DNA of 64,000 nucleotides from Eulemur rufifrons (Eukaryota; Chordata; Mammalia; Primates; Lemuridae): positions 183,501 to 247,500 of the forward strand of contig NC_091009.1 in NCBI RefSeq assembly GCF_041146395.1. The letters are read 5' to 3'. Both the position numbers and the translations under genes were made by a program. This document shows, piece by piece, positions 34,741 through 47,441 of the stretch. The notes beneath the pieces were generated by a model, which was not told where the DNA came from, did no database searches, and saw only the letters and a program-made list of their open reading frames with translations. Each line of letters starts with the position of its first letter. Position 1 is the first letter of the stretch.

Positions 34741-36356
34741 AATTAGATTTAGGGGTAGGATTATGGTAATGTTTAGGGATGAAGATTAGTGTCAGGGTGG
34801 GGTCTTAGGTTAGGGGTTGGGGTTAAAAGTTAGTGTTAGGTTTAACAGTTACAGTTAGGTTTACGGTTAAGTTTCAGGGTTAGGGTTAAGGTTTGGGTTT
34901 AGCGTTTGGCACAGGGGTAGGCTTCAGTGTTAGCTTTATGGTTAAAGATTAGGATTAGTGTTAGTGTGAGGATTAATGGTAAGGGTCAAGATTAATGGTT
35001 CAGGTTGGGGTTAGGCTTAGGTTTAGGGTTAGGTGTTAGGGTTAGGGTTAGGGTTAAGGGATAGGATTAGGGTTAAGTTTTGGGCTTAGGGTTAGTGTTT
35101 AGTGTTAGGGTTATCGTTAAGGATTAGGGTTAGGGTCAGGGTTAAATGTTTGGGTGCGGGTAATGGTTAGGGTCAGGGTTAAGGTTTATGGATAGGGTTA
35201 GTGTTAAGGGTTACGGGTAGGTTTAGGGTTCAGGGTTAGAATTAGCGTTAGGGCTTAAGGTTAGGATTAGGTGGTAGGTTACATTTAGGGTTAGATCTAG
35301 GCGTTAGAGTAAGGATTAAGAGATAGGGTTAGGTTTAATGCTTAGGATTAGGGTTAGGGTTTGGGGTAAAAGTAAGTGTTAGGGAAAAGGTTTAAGTATC
35401 AAAGGTTAGGGTTATGTTTAGCTGTAGTGTTAAGGTTAGGGATAAGGGATAAGATTGGCATAAGGGTTTTCCTTACTGTTAGGGTTAAGGGTCACACTTA
35501 GATTAAAGGTTAAGGTTAGGGTCAGTATTAAGGGTTAGGGTGAGTGTTAACGGTTATGGTAAAGGTTAAGCGTTAGTGTTAGGGATTAGCAATTAGGGTA
35601 TTTGGTAAGTGTTAGGGTTAGGAGTTAGTGTTTTATGAAAGGTTATGGTTAGAATTAGGATTGGGGTTAGTGTTAGGGTTAGGGTTAGGGTAAAAGGATA
35701 GGATTAGGGTTAAGGGTTGGGCTCAGGGTTAGGGTTAAATTTTAGTATTAGGGTTAATGTTTAGTGTTATGGTCCACTGTAAGTGTTAGGGTGAGGGTTA
35801 ACGGTTAGGATTAGGCTTAGAGGTTGGGGATATAGTGAGGGTTCAGTGTTAGGGTTAGGTCTAGGGTTCAGGGTTAGGGTTAGCTTTAGGGGTTACGGTT
35901 AGGTGTTAGGTTACTGTCAGGGTTGGGTCTAGTCGTGAGGGTAAGGTTTAGGGTTAGCTTTAAGAGCTAGGGTTAGGTTTAATGGTTAAGATTAGGATTA
36001 GGTTTAAGGGTTAGGGTAAGGCTTAGGGGTTAGGGTCAAGGGTTAAGGGTTTCTGTTAGGCATAGCGTTGGGATTAGAAGTAAGGGTTACTGTCAGTGTT
36101 AGGGTTGTAGGCAGGGTTCCGGTTAGGGTTAGTGGTTTAGAATTAGGGTTAGGGATTAGGTGTTACAGTTTTGACTAGGAGATAGGGTTAGAATTATGGG
36201 ATAGGGGTTGTTCTCAGGGAATGGGTTATGCATTAACGTTAGGATAAGAGGTTAAAGTTACGCTCACGGTCAGTTTTACGTGTTAAGGGGAGAAATAGGA
36301 ACAGGGTTGGGTGTTATGTTCAGGGTGAGGGATATCTGTTACATGTATTGTTTATG
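34741..36356 (+). repeat. Island-free D-to-C interval, middle block copy 2
   Basis: Degenerate TTAGGG repeat parallel to 30651-32273, including a decayed mini-island near 35448-35480. No island or gene-like feature is visible. Confidence 0.8.
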
Positions 36357-36555
36357 CTTAGCGCACGGGCTATGTCTGCCTTAGGAAAGGGCGGGGGGAG
36401 GTTAGGGGGCTGGGATTGTCACCAGGATCCCACTGTATCGTACTCTGGTTATGGGCCCGTGGGTTTCATGCAGGACACAGTGGTAGAGCCTCCTTTCACG
36501 CATGGCATGGGAGGATTGCAGGCTTCCTAAACTCTAAGAAAGCAAGAAGTCTGAG
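36357..36555 (-). repeat. Island C, middle block copy 2
   Basis: Very close to the copy at 32274. It reads CACGGGCTATGTCTGCC where most C islands read CACGGGCCCTGTCTGC. Confidence 0.88.
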
Positions 36556-37105
36556 AATTAGATTTAGGGTTAGGATTATGGTTAGGGTTAAGGATGAAGT
36601 TTAGTGCTAGGGTGAGGGCTTAGGGTAAGGGATTAGGGTTAGGGTTAAAGGTTACTCTTAGGTTTAATGGTTACAGTTCAGTTTAGGGTTCAGGTTTACA
36701 GTTAGGGTTAATATGAGGGGTTTGTGTTTGGTATAGGGTTAGGGTTAGGTACAGGGTTAGGGTTAAATGTTAGGTTTAGGGTTGAAGATTAGGATTAGGG
36801 TTAGGATTAAAGGTTAGTGTGAGAGTTAACGGTTAGGGTTAAGGTTAAGAGTTAGGGTTAGGGTTTAGGTTTAGGGTTAAGGGTTAGGATTAGTTTTAGG
36901 GTTAGAGTTATATGTTATGGTTTGTGTTAGAGGTTAGGGTTAGGTTTACTGTTCACGGTTAGGGTTACGTTTAGGGGTTAGCATTAGGGTTAGGGATTAG
37001 GTTTAGGGTAAGGGTTTAGAGTTAGTGTTGGGCTTTAGGCTCGCAGCTTAGGTTCAGGGTCAGGGGTTAGGGTTGGTGGTAGGGCTTAGATTTAGCGGTC
37101 AGTTT

Positions 37106-37288
37106 AAGGGCACAGGACCTGGTTAATCTACGGTGAGAGGGGTGCGGTCGGAGTCACCACGAAAGCACAACATCATTCCCTGGGCCCTGGGACAAGACCT
37201 ACATGCAGGACTCAGGCGGAGCCTCATCTCACACATGGCATGGCTGTATTGTAGGCTTGCTTCACTCTGGGAATGGAAGTAGTGTGAG
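37106..37288 (-). repeat. Island B, middle block copy 2
   Basis: Reverse B island matching outer-block B better than the copy at 33018 does (GGTGCGGTCGGAGTCACC intact). Confidence 0.88.
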
Positions 37289-38101
37289 AATTAGGGTTAG
37301 GGTTGGGGTTAGGGGTTTCGAGTTAGGGGTTCGGTTTCGAGTCAGGGTTAAGTGGTAGGGATTAGTGATTAGGGTTAGAGTTAGTGTTACGAGTTATGTG
37401 TTAAGTCTGGTTAGGGGGCCAGGGTAAGGTTTAGGTTTGGAGTTAACGTTAGGGTTAGGCGTTAGGGTTAAGGTATAGGGTTAGGGTTAAGGGTTAGGCT
37501 TAGGGTTAGGGTTCAGGTTTAGGGTTAGGGTCAGGGTTAAGGGTTAGGGTCAGGGTTAACAGTTAGGGTTAGGGGGTTAGGGATAGGTTTAGGGTTAAGG
37601 GTCAAGGCTATGGTTCAGGTTTAAGGTTATCATTAGGGGGTTAGCGTTAGTGTTAACTGTAGGTCAGTGTTGGGTTTAGATCTCTAGGCATTAGGGTAAA
37701 GGTTAGGGTTAGGGTTAAGAGTTAGGGTTATGTTTAATGGTTAGGATTGGGATTAGCGTGAAGAGTTAGGGTTAAGGTTAGGGGTTATGACTAAGGATCA
37801 ATGGTTAGGGTTATTTTTATGTGTAGGGTTAGCGTAAGGGTTTAGGGTTATTGTTAGTGTTGTTCGGAGGGTTAAGGTTAGGGTTGGCGTTTCACAATTA
37901 GGGATTAGGTGTTATGGTTATGGATAGGAGTTAGGGTTAGAATTACGGTATAGGTCTTGTTCTCAGGGTGTCATGCATTTACCTTAAGATAAGGGCTTAA
38001 AGTTAGGGTTACGGTGAGCTTTACCTGTTAAGGTGAGCAGTAGGATCAGGGTTAGGTGTTATGTTCTGGGTTAGGATTATGGGTGAAGGGTAGGGTTTAT
38101 C

Positions 38102-38275
38102 CTTAGGGCACGGGCCCTGTATGCACTAGGAGGCGAAGTTAGGGATCTGTGATGATCCCTGGGAACCCATTCTTTAGTACGCAGTGTATGGGCCTCTGGG
38201 TTTCATGCAGGACACTGTGGTAGAGCGGGCTTTCATGCATGGCTTAGTAGGATTGTAGGCTTTCAAAACTCTGAG
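38102..38275 (-). repeat. Island A', middle block copy 2, 15 bp shorter
   Basis: The 3' end reads AAAACTCTGAGAATTAG, so the usual AAAGCAAGGAGTCTG step is lost between two GAGAA words. It also has GATGATCCCTGGG where copy 1 has GATGGTCGCTGGG. Confidence 0.85.
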
Positions 38276-38524
38276 AATTAGATTTCGGGTTAGGATTACG
38301 GCACGGTTTAGGGATGAAGATTAGTGTTAGGGTGAGGGCTTAGGGTTTGGGGTTAGGGTTAGGGGTAGGGTTCATCGTTAGGGTTACGTTTAGGCAGTAG
38401 GGTTATGGGTTAGGAATAGGGTAAGGGTTTAATGTTAGTGTTGGGCGTTAGGGTCAGGGCTTAAGTTTAGGGTTAGGGGTTAGTGTTAGAGTTAGTGTTA
38501 GGGCTTAGATTTAGAGGTTATTTT

Positions 38525-38707
38525 AAGGGCACAGGACCTGTGTAATCTATGGTGAGAAGTGTGCGGAATGGGTCATCGCCACACCACACCATCGTACCCT
38601 AGGCCTTGGGCCCAGACCTACATGTAGGTCTCAGGCAGAGCCTCTTCTCACGCATGGCATGGTTTTATTGTAGGCTTGGCTAACTCTGAGAATGGAGGAA
38701 GTGTGAG
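38525..38707 (-). repeat. Island B' (diverged B), middle block
   Basis: B-type ends, but the centre reads GTCATCGCCACACCACACC and CATCGTACCCTAGGCC, unlike canonical B. Related B' copies lie at 42264 and 45062, so this subtype clusters around the 40.2 kb strand switch. Confidence 0.85.
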
Positions 38708-39491
38708 AATTATGGTTATGATTAGGGTTAGGTGTTTGGGGTTAGGGGTTAGTGTTCGAGTGAGGGTTAGGGGTTAGGGATTAGGGGTTAGGGTTAATGT
38801 TAGCATTAGGGGTTAACGGTTAGGGTTGGGTTAGGGACTAGGGTTAGATTTAGGGTTGGGGTAGGGTTAGGGTTAGCGGTTAGGGTTAGGGTTAAGGGAT
38901 AGGATTAGGGTTAAGGGTTAAGGCTTAGGGTTAGCATTAAGGGATGGGTTAGGGTTAAGGGTTAGGGTTATGGTCCGAGTTAAGGGTTAGGATGAGGGTT
39001 AACAGTTAGGGTTATAAGTTAGGGATAGTGTTAGGATTAAGGTCTAGGGTTAGGGTTAGAGGTAGTTTTACTGCTAAGATTAGGTCTAGGCATTAAGGTA
39101 AGGGTTAGTGTTAGGGTTAGGTTTAATTGTTAGGATTAGGATCAGAATTAAGGGTTAGGCTTAGGGTTAGGGGATAGGGTTAGGGTTTAGGGTAAACTTT
39201 TAAGGTTATGTTTAGGGATAAGGTTAGGGTTAGCGTTTAAGGTTAGGGTTAGTATTAGGGTTGTTTGTAGGGTTAAGGTAATGTTTAGTGGTTAGAATTA
39301 GGGTTAGGGATTAGGGGTTACTGTTATGGCTAGGAGTTTGGGTTAGTATTAAGTGATAGGGGTTGTTCTTAGCATAAGTGTTATGCATTAACGTTAGAAT
39401 AAGTGGTTAAAGTTAGGTTTACGGTGAGGTTTATGTGTTAAGGTGAGCAATAGGATCAGGGTTAGAATTATGAGTGAGGGGTAGGGTTTTG

Positions 39492-39682
39492 CTTAGGGTA
39501 TGGGCCCTGTCTGCCCTAGGAGTGGGATTGAGGGGGATGCGATTGTCACCAGAAACCCACTCTATCGTATGCAGGGTATGGGCCCATGGGTTTCTTGTAG
39601 GACACTCTGGCAGAGCCTGATTTCACGCATGGTAAAGGAGGATTGTAAGCTTTCCAATCTCTAAGAAAGTAAGAAGTCTGAG
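39492..39682 (-). repeat. Island C', degraded, middle block
   Basis: C-like overall (CGTATGCAGGGTATGGGCCC) but with many private changes (TTTCTTGTAGGACACTC, GGTAAAGGAGG, AAGAAAGTAAG). It is the most worn C-type island in the block. Confidence 0.82.
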
Positions 39683-40017
39683 AATTAGATTTAGGGTTAG
39701 GATTATCGTTATGGTTAGGGATGAAGTTTAATCTTAGGGTGAGGGCTTCGGGTAAGGGGATAGGGTTAGTTTTAGGGTTAAAAGTTACTGTTAGGTTTAA
39801 CAGTTACAGTTAGACTTAGGGTTTAGGTTTAGGGTTAGGGTTAAGCTTAGGGGTTACGGTTTGGTACAGGGTTAGGGTTAAGTGTTAGGGTTAGGGTTAA
39901 AGATCATGACTAGGGTTAGAGTTAAGGGTTAGTTTGAGTGTTAACAGTTAGGGTTAAGGATAACTTTTCGGGTTAGGGGTTAGGATTAGTGTTCGGGCTG
40001 AGATTTAGCGGTTAGTT

Positions 40018-40199
40018 TAAGGGCACAGGACCTGTTTAATCTATGGTGAGAGTGGTGCACAGGGTCGCTGCGACACGACACCACCATACGCTGGGCCTTG
40101 GGCCAAGACCTACATACAGGGCTCAGGTGGAGCCTCTTCTCACGCATGACATGGCTGTATTGTAGGCTTGGTTAACTCTGAGAATGGAAGAAGTGTGAG
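40018..40199 (-). repeat. Island B, last before the second strand switch
   Basis: Full-length reverse B island ending about 26 bp before the switch. Its outer end (AAGGGCACAGGACCTG) pairs with the truncated B tail at 40308-40343 across an axis near 40181. Confidence 0.87.
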
Positions 40200-40224
40200 A
40201 AATCGGGTTAGGGCTGGCTGTAGG

Positions 40225-40232
40225 TGTTTTTA
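40225..40232. other. Second strand switch, TTAGGG to CCCTAA
   Basis: The + strand reads GGGTTAGGGCTGGCTGTAGG, then TGTTTTTAACCCCTAAGCC. The array changes from G-rich to C-rich within about 10 bp. The polarity is that of two telomeric arrays joined end to end, but there is no pure telomeric tract at the join and both sides are degenerate. Confidence 0.9.
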
Positions 40233-40307
40233 ACCCCTAAGCCTAACACTAACCCCAAGGTTAAATCTAACCGTAACCCTTACGCCAACCCTAACCCTAA
40301 CCCTAAC

Positions 40308-40343
40308 CCCTCTCACTGTAGAATAAACAGGTCCTGTGCCCTT
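40308..40343 (+). repeat. Truncated island B (tail only)
   Basis: Only the last part of B survives (CTCTCACTGTAGAATAAACA and GGTCCTGTGCCCTT). Its first 145 bp are replaced by four or so CCCTAA units. It forms an imperfect inverted pair with the full island at 40018. Confidence 0.83.
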
Positions 40344-40874
40344 AAACTAACCGCTAAATCTAAGCCCTAACATCAACCCTAACCTCTGACCCTAAACCTA
40401 AGCCCTGAGCCTAAAGCCCAACACTAACTCTAAACTCTTACCCTAAAGCTAATCCCTAACCCTAATGCTAACCCCTAAACATAACCCTAACTGTGAACCC
40501 TAAACCTAACCCTAACCTCGAGCGCTAACCATAGCACTTAACTCTAACCCTAAACCTAACATCAACCCTTAATCCTAACACTAACCCTAACCCTAACTCT
40601 TAACTTTAACCCTGACTGTTAACCCTCACACTAACCTTTAAACCTAACCTTAATCGTAATCTTTAACCCTAAACCTAATATTTAACCCTAATCCTGTACC
40701 AAACCCTAAACCCTAACCTTAAACCTAACCGTAAACCTTAACCCTGAACCTAACTGTAACGGTTAAAACTAAGAGTAACCTCTAACGCTACCCGTAACCC
40801 CTAACTCTAAGCCTTCACCCTAACACTAACCTTGATCCTTAACCCGAACCCTAACCCTAACCCTAAATCTAATT

Positions 40875-41070
40875 CTCAGTCTTCTTGCTTTCTTAGAGTT
40901 TAGAAAGCCTACAATCCTCCCATTCCATGCGTGAAAGGAGGCTCTTCCACTGTGTCCTGAATGAACCGCTGGGGCCCATAACCAGAGTACGATAGAGTGG
41001 GTTCCTGGTGACAATCCCAGCCCCCTAACTCCCGCCCCCCGCCTAATGCAGACAAGGCCGGTGTCCTAAG
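40875..41070 (+). repeat. Island C/D hybrid, right block
   Basis: C-like start with CCATTCCATGCGTG, then GAATGAACCGCTGGGGCCC and a double GC box CCCGCCCCCCGCC near 41029-41042. The end reads GTGTCCTAAG. It has more private changes than any outer-block island. Confidence 0.84.
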
Positions 41071-42263
41071 CATAAACTCTACACCTCACCCAAAACTCTA
41101 ACCCTGAAAATAACGTTTAACCCTGATTCTATTGCTCACCTTAGAATGTAAACCTCACTGTAACCTGAACTTTAACCTCTTATCCTAACGTTAATGCATA
41201 ACACTTACCCTGAGAATAACCCCTATCCCATAATTCTAACCCTATCTCCTAGTCATAACTGTAACAACTAATCCCTAACCCTAATTCTAAACCACTAACA
41301 CTAACTGTTACCCTACGTAGTTACTGTTACGGTAACCTACTGTTACCCTAACACTGAACCTAACCCTTACTCCTAACGCCAAAGCTATGGCTAAAAATAA
41401 TGCTAACCCTTGACCCTTTACCCTAACTCCTAACCCTAATCCTAATCCTAACCACTAAACCCAAACTTAGCTCTTAACCCTAACCCTAAACCTTACCCTG
41501 ACGCCTAGACCTAACACTAACACTAAACTAACACCTAACCCTAATCATAACCCCTAAAGCTAACCCTAACCCTGAACCCTAAACCTAACCCTAACACTTA
41601 ATACTAACTATATCCCTAACCCCTAACCCTAACCCTAACCGTTAACCCTCACCCTAACCCTTAAACCGGACCCTAACACTAAATCTTAACCCTAACACTA
41701 AATTTTAACCCTAAACCTACGCCCAACCCTTAACCATAATCCTATCCCTTAACCCTAAACCTAACCCCTAACCCTAAACCTAACACTAACCCCAATCCTA
41801 ATTCTAACCATAGCCCTTAATACATCACTACGCCTAACCCCTAACCCTAACCCCTAATGCTAACCCTAACACTGAACCCTAAACCTAACCCTATCCCTAA
41901 CCCTTAAACATAACTCTATCCCTAACCAATAATCCTAAGCCTAATCTTTAACCCTCACCCTAGAGCTTAACTCGAACCGTAACCCTAAGCCTAAACCCCA
42001 ACCCTAACACTTAACACAAACCCTAAGCCTTAACACTTAACCCCAATCCTATCCTTTAACCCTAACACTAACCCTGATGCCTAATCCTAACCCTAACACT
42101 CACCCCAACCATAAATCTAACCCTAGCCCCTAACGCAAAACTAACCCCTAACCCCTAACCCCTAACCCTAACACTAACCCTAAATCCTAGTCCCTAACCA
42201 CTAAACCTCACTTGAACCCTAACCCCTAACACCAAACCCTTAACCCTAACCATAACCCTATTT
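41071..42263 (-). repeat. Island-free degenerate CCCTAA, 1.2 kb
   Basis: Degenerate repeat including an odd patch, GTAGTTACTGTTACGGTAAC near 41317-41336, that is a partial inverted duplication of neighbouring repeat. Nothing else stands out. Confidence 0.75.
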
Positions 42264-42446
42264 CTCACACTACTTCCATTCTCAGAGTTAACCAAGCTTA
42301 AAATACAACCATGCAATGCGTGAGTAGAGTTTCTGCATGAGTCCTGCAAGTAGGTCTGGGCCAAAGGCCCAGGATCCGATGGTGTGGTGTCGCATGGAAA
42401 CATTCTGCACCCTTCTCACCATAGATTACACAGGTCCTGTACCCTT
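42264..42446 (+). repeat. Island B', right block copy 1
   Basis: B' subtype: GATCCGATGGTGTGGTGTCG in place of canonical GATGTTGTGCTTTCG, with CCATGCAATGCGTGAG. It is the mirror-order partner of 38525 across the second switch, though spacing differs by several hundred bases. Confidence 0.84.
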
Positions 42447-42972
42447 AAACTAACCGCTAAATCAAAGCCCAAACACTGACCCTAACCCCTAACCCTAAAC
42501 CTAAGCCCTGACCCTAATGCCCAACACTAACACTAAACGCTTACCCTAAACCTAACCCCTAAATGTAACCTTAACCATGAACCCTAAACCTAACCCAAAC
42601 CCCTAACCCTAACCATAACACTTAACTCTAACCCTAAACCTAACATGAGCACTTAACCCTAACCCTAACCCATAACCCTAACACTTAACCTTAACCCTAA
42701 CCGTTAACCCTCACACTAAACCTTAACCCTAACCCTAATCCTAATCTTTAACCCTAAACCTAGCACTTAACCCTTACCCTGTACCAAAACCTAACCCCTA
42801 ATCTTAACCCTAACCGTAAACCTTAAAGCTTAACCCTAAACCTAACTGTAACTGTTAAGCCTAACACTAACCTTTAACCCTGACCCTAACCGAAACCCCT
42901 AACCCTAAGCCCTCACCATAACAGTAACCTATATTGCTAACCCTAACCCTAATCCTAGCCCTAAATTTAATT

Positions 42973-43161
42973 CTCAGACTTCTTGCTTTCTCAGAGTTTA
43001 CAAAGCCTACAATCCTCCCATGCCATGTGTAGAAGGAGGCTCGGCCACTGTGTCCGGCATGAAACCAGGGGGCCCATACCCAGCATATGATAGAATGGCT
43101 TCTGGCATCTATCCCAGCCCCCTAAGCCCCCTCCTAGAGCAGGGAGGGCTCGTGATATAAG
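42973..43161 (+). repeat. Island D-like, diverged
   Basis: CTTTCTCAGAGTTTAC and CAGCATATGATAGAATGG resemble D. The GC-rich stretch has decayed to CCCCCTCCTAGAGCAGG, and the end is GTGATATAAG. Confidence 0.8.
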
Positions 43162-44052
43162 CATAAACACTACCCCTCACCCATAACCCTAACCCTGAAC
43201 ATCACAGCTCACCCTGATACTATTGCTCACCTTAACACATCAACCTCACCATAACTCTAACTTGAACCCGTTATCCTAACGTTAATGCATAAGACTTACC
43301 CTAAGAACAACCCCTATCCCTTAATTCTAACCCTAACTCCTAGCCACAATTATAACACCTAATCCCTAAGGCTAATTCAAAACTGCTAAACATTACCTTA
43401 CCCCTACAAACAACCCTAACACTAACCCTAACCCTAACCGCTAACCCTAACCGTACACCTAAAAATAACCGTAACACTTGACACTTAACCCTAACCCCTA
43501 ACCTTAACCCTAACCCTTAACCTTGATCCTAATCCTAACAATTAAACCTAACCCTAACTCTTAAGCCTAACACTAACACGTACCCTAACGCCTAGACCTA
43601 ACCCTAAGAGTAAACGTAACCCCTAACCCTAACCCTAATCCCTAATGCTAACCCTAACACTGAACCCTAATCCTAAGCCTTAAACCTAACTCTATCCTTA
43701 AGCCATAAGCCTAGCCCTAACTGTTAACCCCACACTAACCCTTAACTCGAACTGTAACCCTAACCCTTAAAACTAAACCTAACACTTAACGCTAACCCTA
43801 AGCCTTAACGCTTAACCCTTATCCTATCCCTTAACCCTAACCCTAACCCCTAATGCTAACCATAACCCCACCATAAATCTAACCCTAGCCCCTAACCCAA
43901 CCCTAACCCCTAAACCCTAACCCTATCACTAAACCCAACACCTACTCCCTAACCCCTAATCCTCACTCGAAGCTTAAGCCCTAACCCTAAGCCCTCTCCC
44001 TGACTAATCTTCATTCCTAACTCTAACCATAATCCTAACCCTAAATCTAATT

Positions 44053-44243
44053 CTCAGACTTCTTGCTATCTCAGAGTTTTAAAAGCCTACAATTCTCCAA
44101 AGCCATGCGTGAAAGCTGGCTCTACCACAGTGTCCTGCATGAAACCCAGGAGCCCATACTCTGTGTACAATAGAGTGGGTTCCTGGGGACAATCACGGCC
44201 CCCTAACTCCCCCTGCTAGTGCTGACAGGGCCTATGCCCTAAG
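44053..44243 (+). repeat. Chimeric island: A' first half, D/C second half
   Basis: The first half (AGTTTTAAAAGCC, CCAAAGCCATGCG, GAAAGCTGG) follows A'. From about CCCAGGAGCCCATAC onward it follows D/C (GATAGAGTGGG-type AATAGAGTGGG, CGGCCCCCTAACTCC). The swap falls in the shared GTCCTGCATGAAACCC core, which fits recombination inside the island. Confidence 0.8.
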
Positions 44244-45061
44244 CAAAAACCCTGCACCTCACCCATAACCCTAACCCTGAACATAACACCTAACCCTGAT
44301 GTTATTGTTCACCTTAACACGTAAACCTCACTGTAACCCTAACTTTTACCCCCTATCCTAATGTTATTGAATAACACTTACCCTAAGAACAAACCCTATC
44401 CCTTAATTCTAAGCCTAACTCCTAGCATAACCGTAACACCTAATCCCTAACCTTAATTCTCAACTGTTAAACTTTACCTTCACCCTACAAACAACCCTAA
44501 CACTAACCCTAACTCTAACCGCTAACCCTAACCCTAACCATTACACTGATCATAATCCTAACAATTAAACCTAACCCTAATTCTTAACCCTAACACGAAC
44601 CATTACCATAATGCCTAGACCTAACCCTAACTGTAACCCTAACCCCTAACCCTAACCCTAACCTCTAATGCTAACCCTAACCCCGAACCCTAAACCTAAC
44701 CCTAACCCTATCCCTTAAACCTATTACTATCCCTAAACCATTACCCTAATCGCAACTGTTAACCCTCACTCTCACCCTTAACTTGGACCGAAACCCTAAC
44801 CCTTAACCCTAACCTTAACCCTTACTGCTAATCTTAAGCCTTCACCCTTTACCTTAATCCTATCTCGTAAGCCTAACCCTAAGGCTGACCCCTAACCCGC
44901 CCGAACATTAACCCTAACCCTAAATCTAACGCTAGCCCCTTACAAAAACCTAACACCTAACCCCTGACACACTAATCCTAACTTCTAATTCCTAACAGCT
45001 AAACTTCACTCAAACCCTAACCTCTAACCCTAAACACATAACCCTAACCATAACCCTAATT

Positions 45062-45243
45062 CTCACACTTCCTCCGTTCTCAGAGTTGACCAAGCCTACA
45101 ATAGAGCCATGCCACAAATGAGAAGAGGCTCTGCCTGAGTCCTGCATGTAGGTCTGGGCCCGAGGCCCAGGTACGATGGTGTGGTGTTGAGGCGACCCAG
45201 TCTGCACCCTTCCCACCATAGATTAAACAGAGCATGTGCCCTT
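45062..45243 (+). repeat. Island B', right block copy 2
   Basis: B' subtype with GGTACGATGGTGTGGTGTTG and a diverged start (CTTCCTCCGTTCTCAGAG). It includes CCACAAATGAG where the core normally reads CCATGTGTGAG. Confidence 0.83.
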
Positions 45244-45762
45244 AAACTAACCACTAAATCTAAGCCCTAACACTAAACCTAAATCCTAACCCTAAACCTC
45301 GGCCCTTATCCTAACGCCCAACAGTAACACTAAACACTCACCATAAACTTAACCCGTAACCCGAACCCCTAAATGTAACCCTAACCATGAACCCTAAACC
45401 TAACCCTAACCTCTAGCCATAACCATAACACTTAACTCTAACCCTAAACATTACACGAAGCCTTATTCCTAACCCTAACCCCAACCGTAACACTTAATCT
45501 TGACCCTTACCATTAACCCTCACACTAATCCTTAACCCTAACCCTAATCCTAATCTTTAACCATAAACCTAACACTGAAGCCTAACCCTGTGCCAAACGC
45601 TAAAACCAAACCTTAACCCTAACCCTGAAACTTAACCCTAAACGTAACTGTAACTATTAAAAATAACACTAACCTTTAACGCTAACCCCTAACCCTCAGA
45701 GGCCACCCTAACACTAATCTTCCTCTCTAAACATTACCATAATCCTACCCCTAAATCTAATT

Positions 45763-45958
45763 CTCAGACTTCTTGCTTTCTCAGAGTTAAGAAAGCCTAC
45801 AATCCTCCCATGCCATGAGTAAAAGGGGGCTCTTCCACTGTGTCCTGCATGAAACCCAGGAGCCCATACCCAGCGTATGATAGAGTGCGTTCCCGGGGAC
45901 AATCCCATCCCTCTAACCCCCGCCCCCCACCCAGTGCAGACAGGGACCGTACTCTAAG
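45763..45958 (+). repeat. Island D, right block copy 1
   Basis: D island with an intact CCCCGCCCCCCACCC block. It is followed by B after 966 bp, the distance normally seen between A and B, so D here occupies the A slot. Confidence 0.86.
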
Positions 45959-46728
45959 TATAAACACTATCCCTAACAGATAACCCTCACCCTCAATATA
46001 AAACCTGACCCTGAACCTATTGCTCACCTTAAAACATAAACCTCTCCGAAACCCTAACTTATCCCCTTATCTTAACATTAATGTATAACACCCTGAGAAG
46101 AAGCCCTATCCCATAATTCTAAATCTAATCCCCAGCCATAACCCTAACACCTCATCCCTAATTCTAAAATGCCAACCCTACCTTCACCCTACCAACAACC
46201 CTAACCCTAACCCTAAACCCTTACCCTAACCCTACGCCTAAAAATAACCCTAACCATTGATCCTTAGTCATAACCCCTAAACCTTAACCCTAACACTTCA
46301 TGCTAATCCCAATCCTAACCATTAAACATAACCCTACTTAACCCTACCGCTAACCTCTACCCTAATGCCTAGATATCTAACCCCAACACTGACCTACAGT
46401 TAACACTAATCCTAACCTCAAATCCTAACCTTAAAGCTGAAACATAAACATAACCCTTAACCCTAACCCTATCCCTAACCCCCTAACCCTAACCCTAACT
46501 GTTAAGCCTCACCCTAACATTAACCCTGACTCTAACCCTATCCCTTAACCCTAAACCCTAACCCTAACGCTAACCACAACCCTAAACCTAACCCTGGCCC
46601 CCTAACCCAGACTTAACACCTTACCCCTAACACAAACTCTAACCCTAACCACTAATCCCTAGCACCTGACCCTGACTCGAAACCTAACCCCTAACTCGAA
46701 ACCCCTAAACCCAAACCTAACCCTAATT

Positions 46729-46911
46729 CTCACACTACTTCCATTCCCAGACTGAAGCAAGCCTACAATACAGCCATGCCATGTGTGAGATGAGGCTCCG
46801 CCTGAGTCCTGCATGTAGGTTTTGTCCCAAGGCCCAGGGAATGATGTTGTGCTTTCGTGGTGACTCAGACCACACCCCTGCCACAGTAGATTAACCAGGT
46901 CCAGTGCCCTT
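46729..46911 (+). repeat. Island B, right block
   Basis: Canonical B with GACTCAGACCACACCCC and GTCCAGTGCCC variants. It opens the regular part of the right block. Confidence 0.88.
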
Positions 46912-47441
46912 AAACTGACCGCTAAATCTAAGCCCTACCACCAACCCTAACCCCTGACCCTGAACCTAAGCCCCGAGCCTAAAGCCCAACACTAACTCCA
47001 AACACTTACCCTAAACCTAATCCCTATCCCTAATGCTAAACCCTAAACCTAACCCTAACCGTGAACAGTAAACCTAACCCTAACCTCTAACACAAACCCT
47101 AACACATAACTCTAACCCTAAAACTAACCCTAACCCTTAACCCTGAACCTAAACCCTAACCCTATCCCTTAACCTTAACCTTAACCGTTAACTCTCATGC
47201 TAACCTTTAATCCTAACCCTAATCCTAATCTTCAACCCTAAACCTAACACAACCCTAACCCTGTACCAAACCCTAACCCCTCATCTTAACCCTATCCACA
47301 AACCTCAACCCTAAAACGAACTGTAACCGTTAAACCTAACAGTAACCTTAAACCGTAACCCTAATCTGTAACCCTATCCCCTCACCATAACACTACACTT
47401 CATCCTGAACCCTAACCATAATCCTAACCCTAAATCTAATT

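Larger units (their letters stand above)
34545..38380 (+). repeat. 4.08 kb higher-order unit, copy 2 (D-C-B-A')
   Basis: Second copy, in phase with the first. Its end is uncertain, because the sequence after A' (about 38340-38520) leads into island B' instead of another D. Confidence 0.82.
29464..40225 (+). repeat. Degenerate telomere-type array, middle block (TTAGGG on + strand)
   Basis: The + strand is G-rich here: TTAGGG with variants such as TTAGTG, TTACGG, TCAGGG, TTAAGG and TTATGG. It is the reverse-complement orientation of both outer blocks. Islands appear in reverse order (E, D, C, B, A', D, C, B, A', B', C', B). Overall it is more diverged than the outer blocks. Nothing but degenerate repeat lies between islands. 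Confidence 0.94.

Noticed and set aside
40200..40260. A proven telomere-telomere fusion
   Set aside because: Polarity fits, but there is no pure TTAGGG tract at the join and island B lies on both sides. An inversion or inverted duplication within a subtelomeric array explains it equally well.
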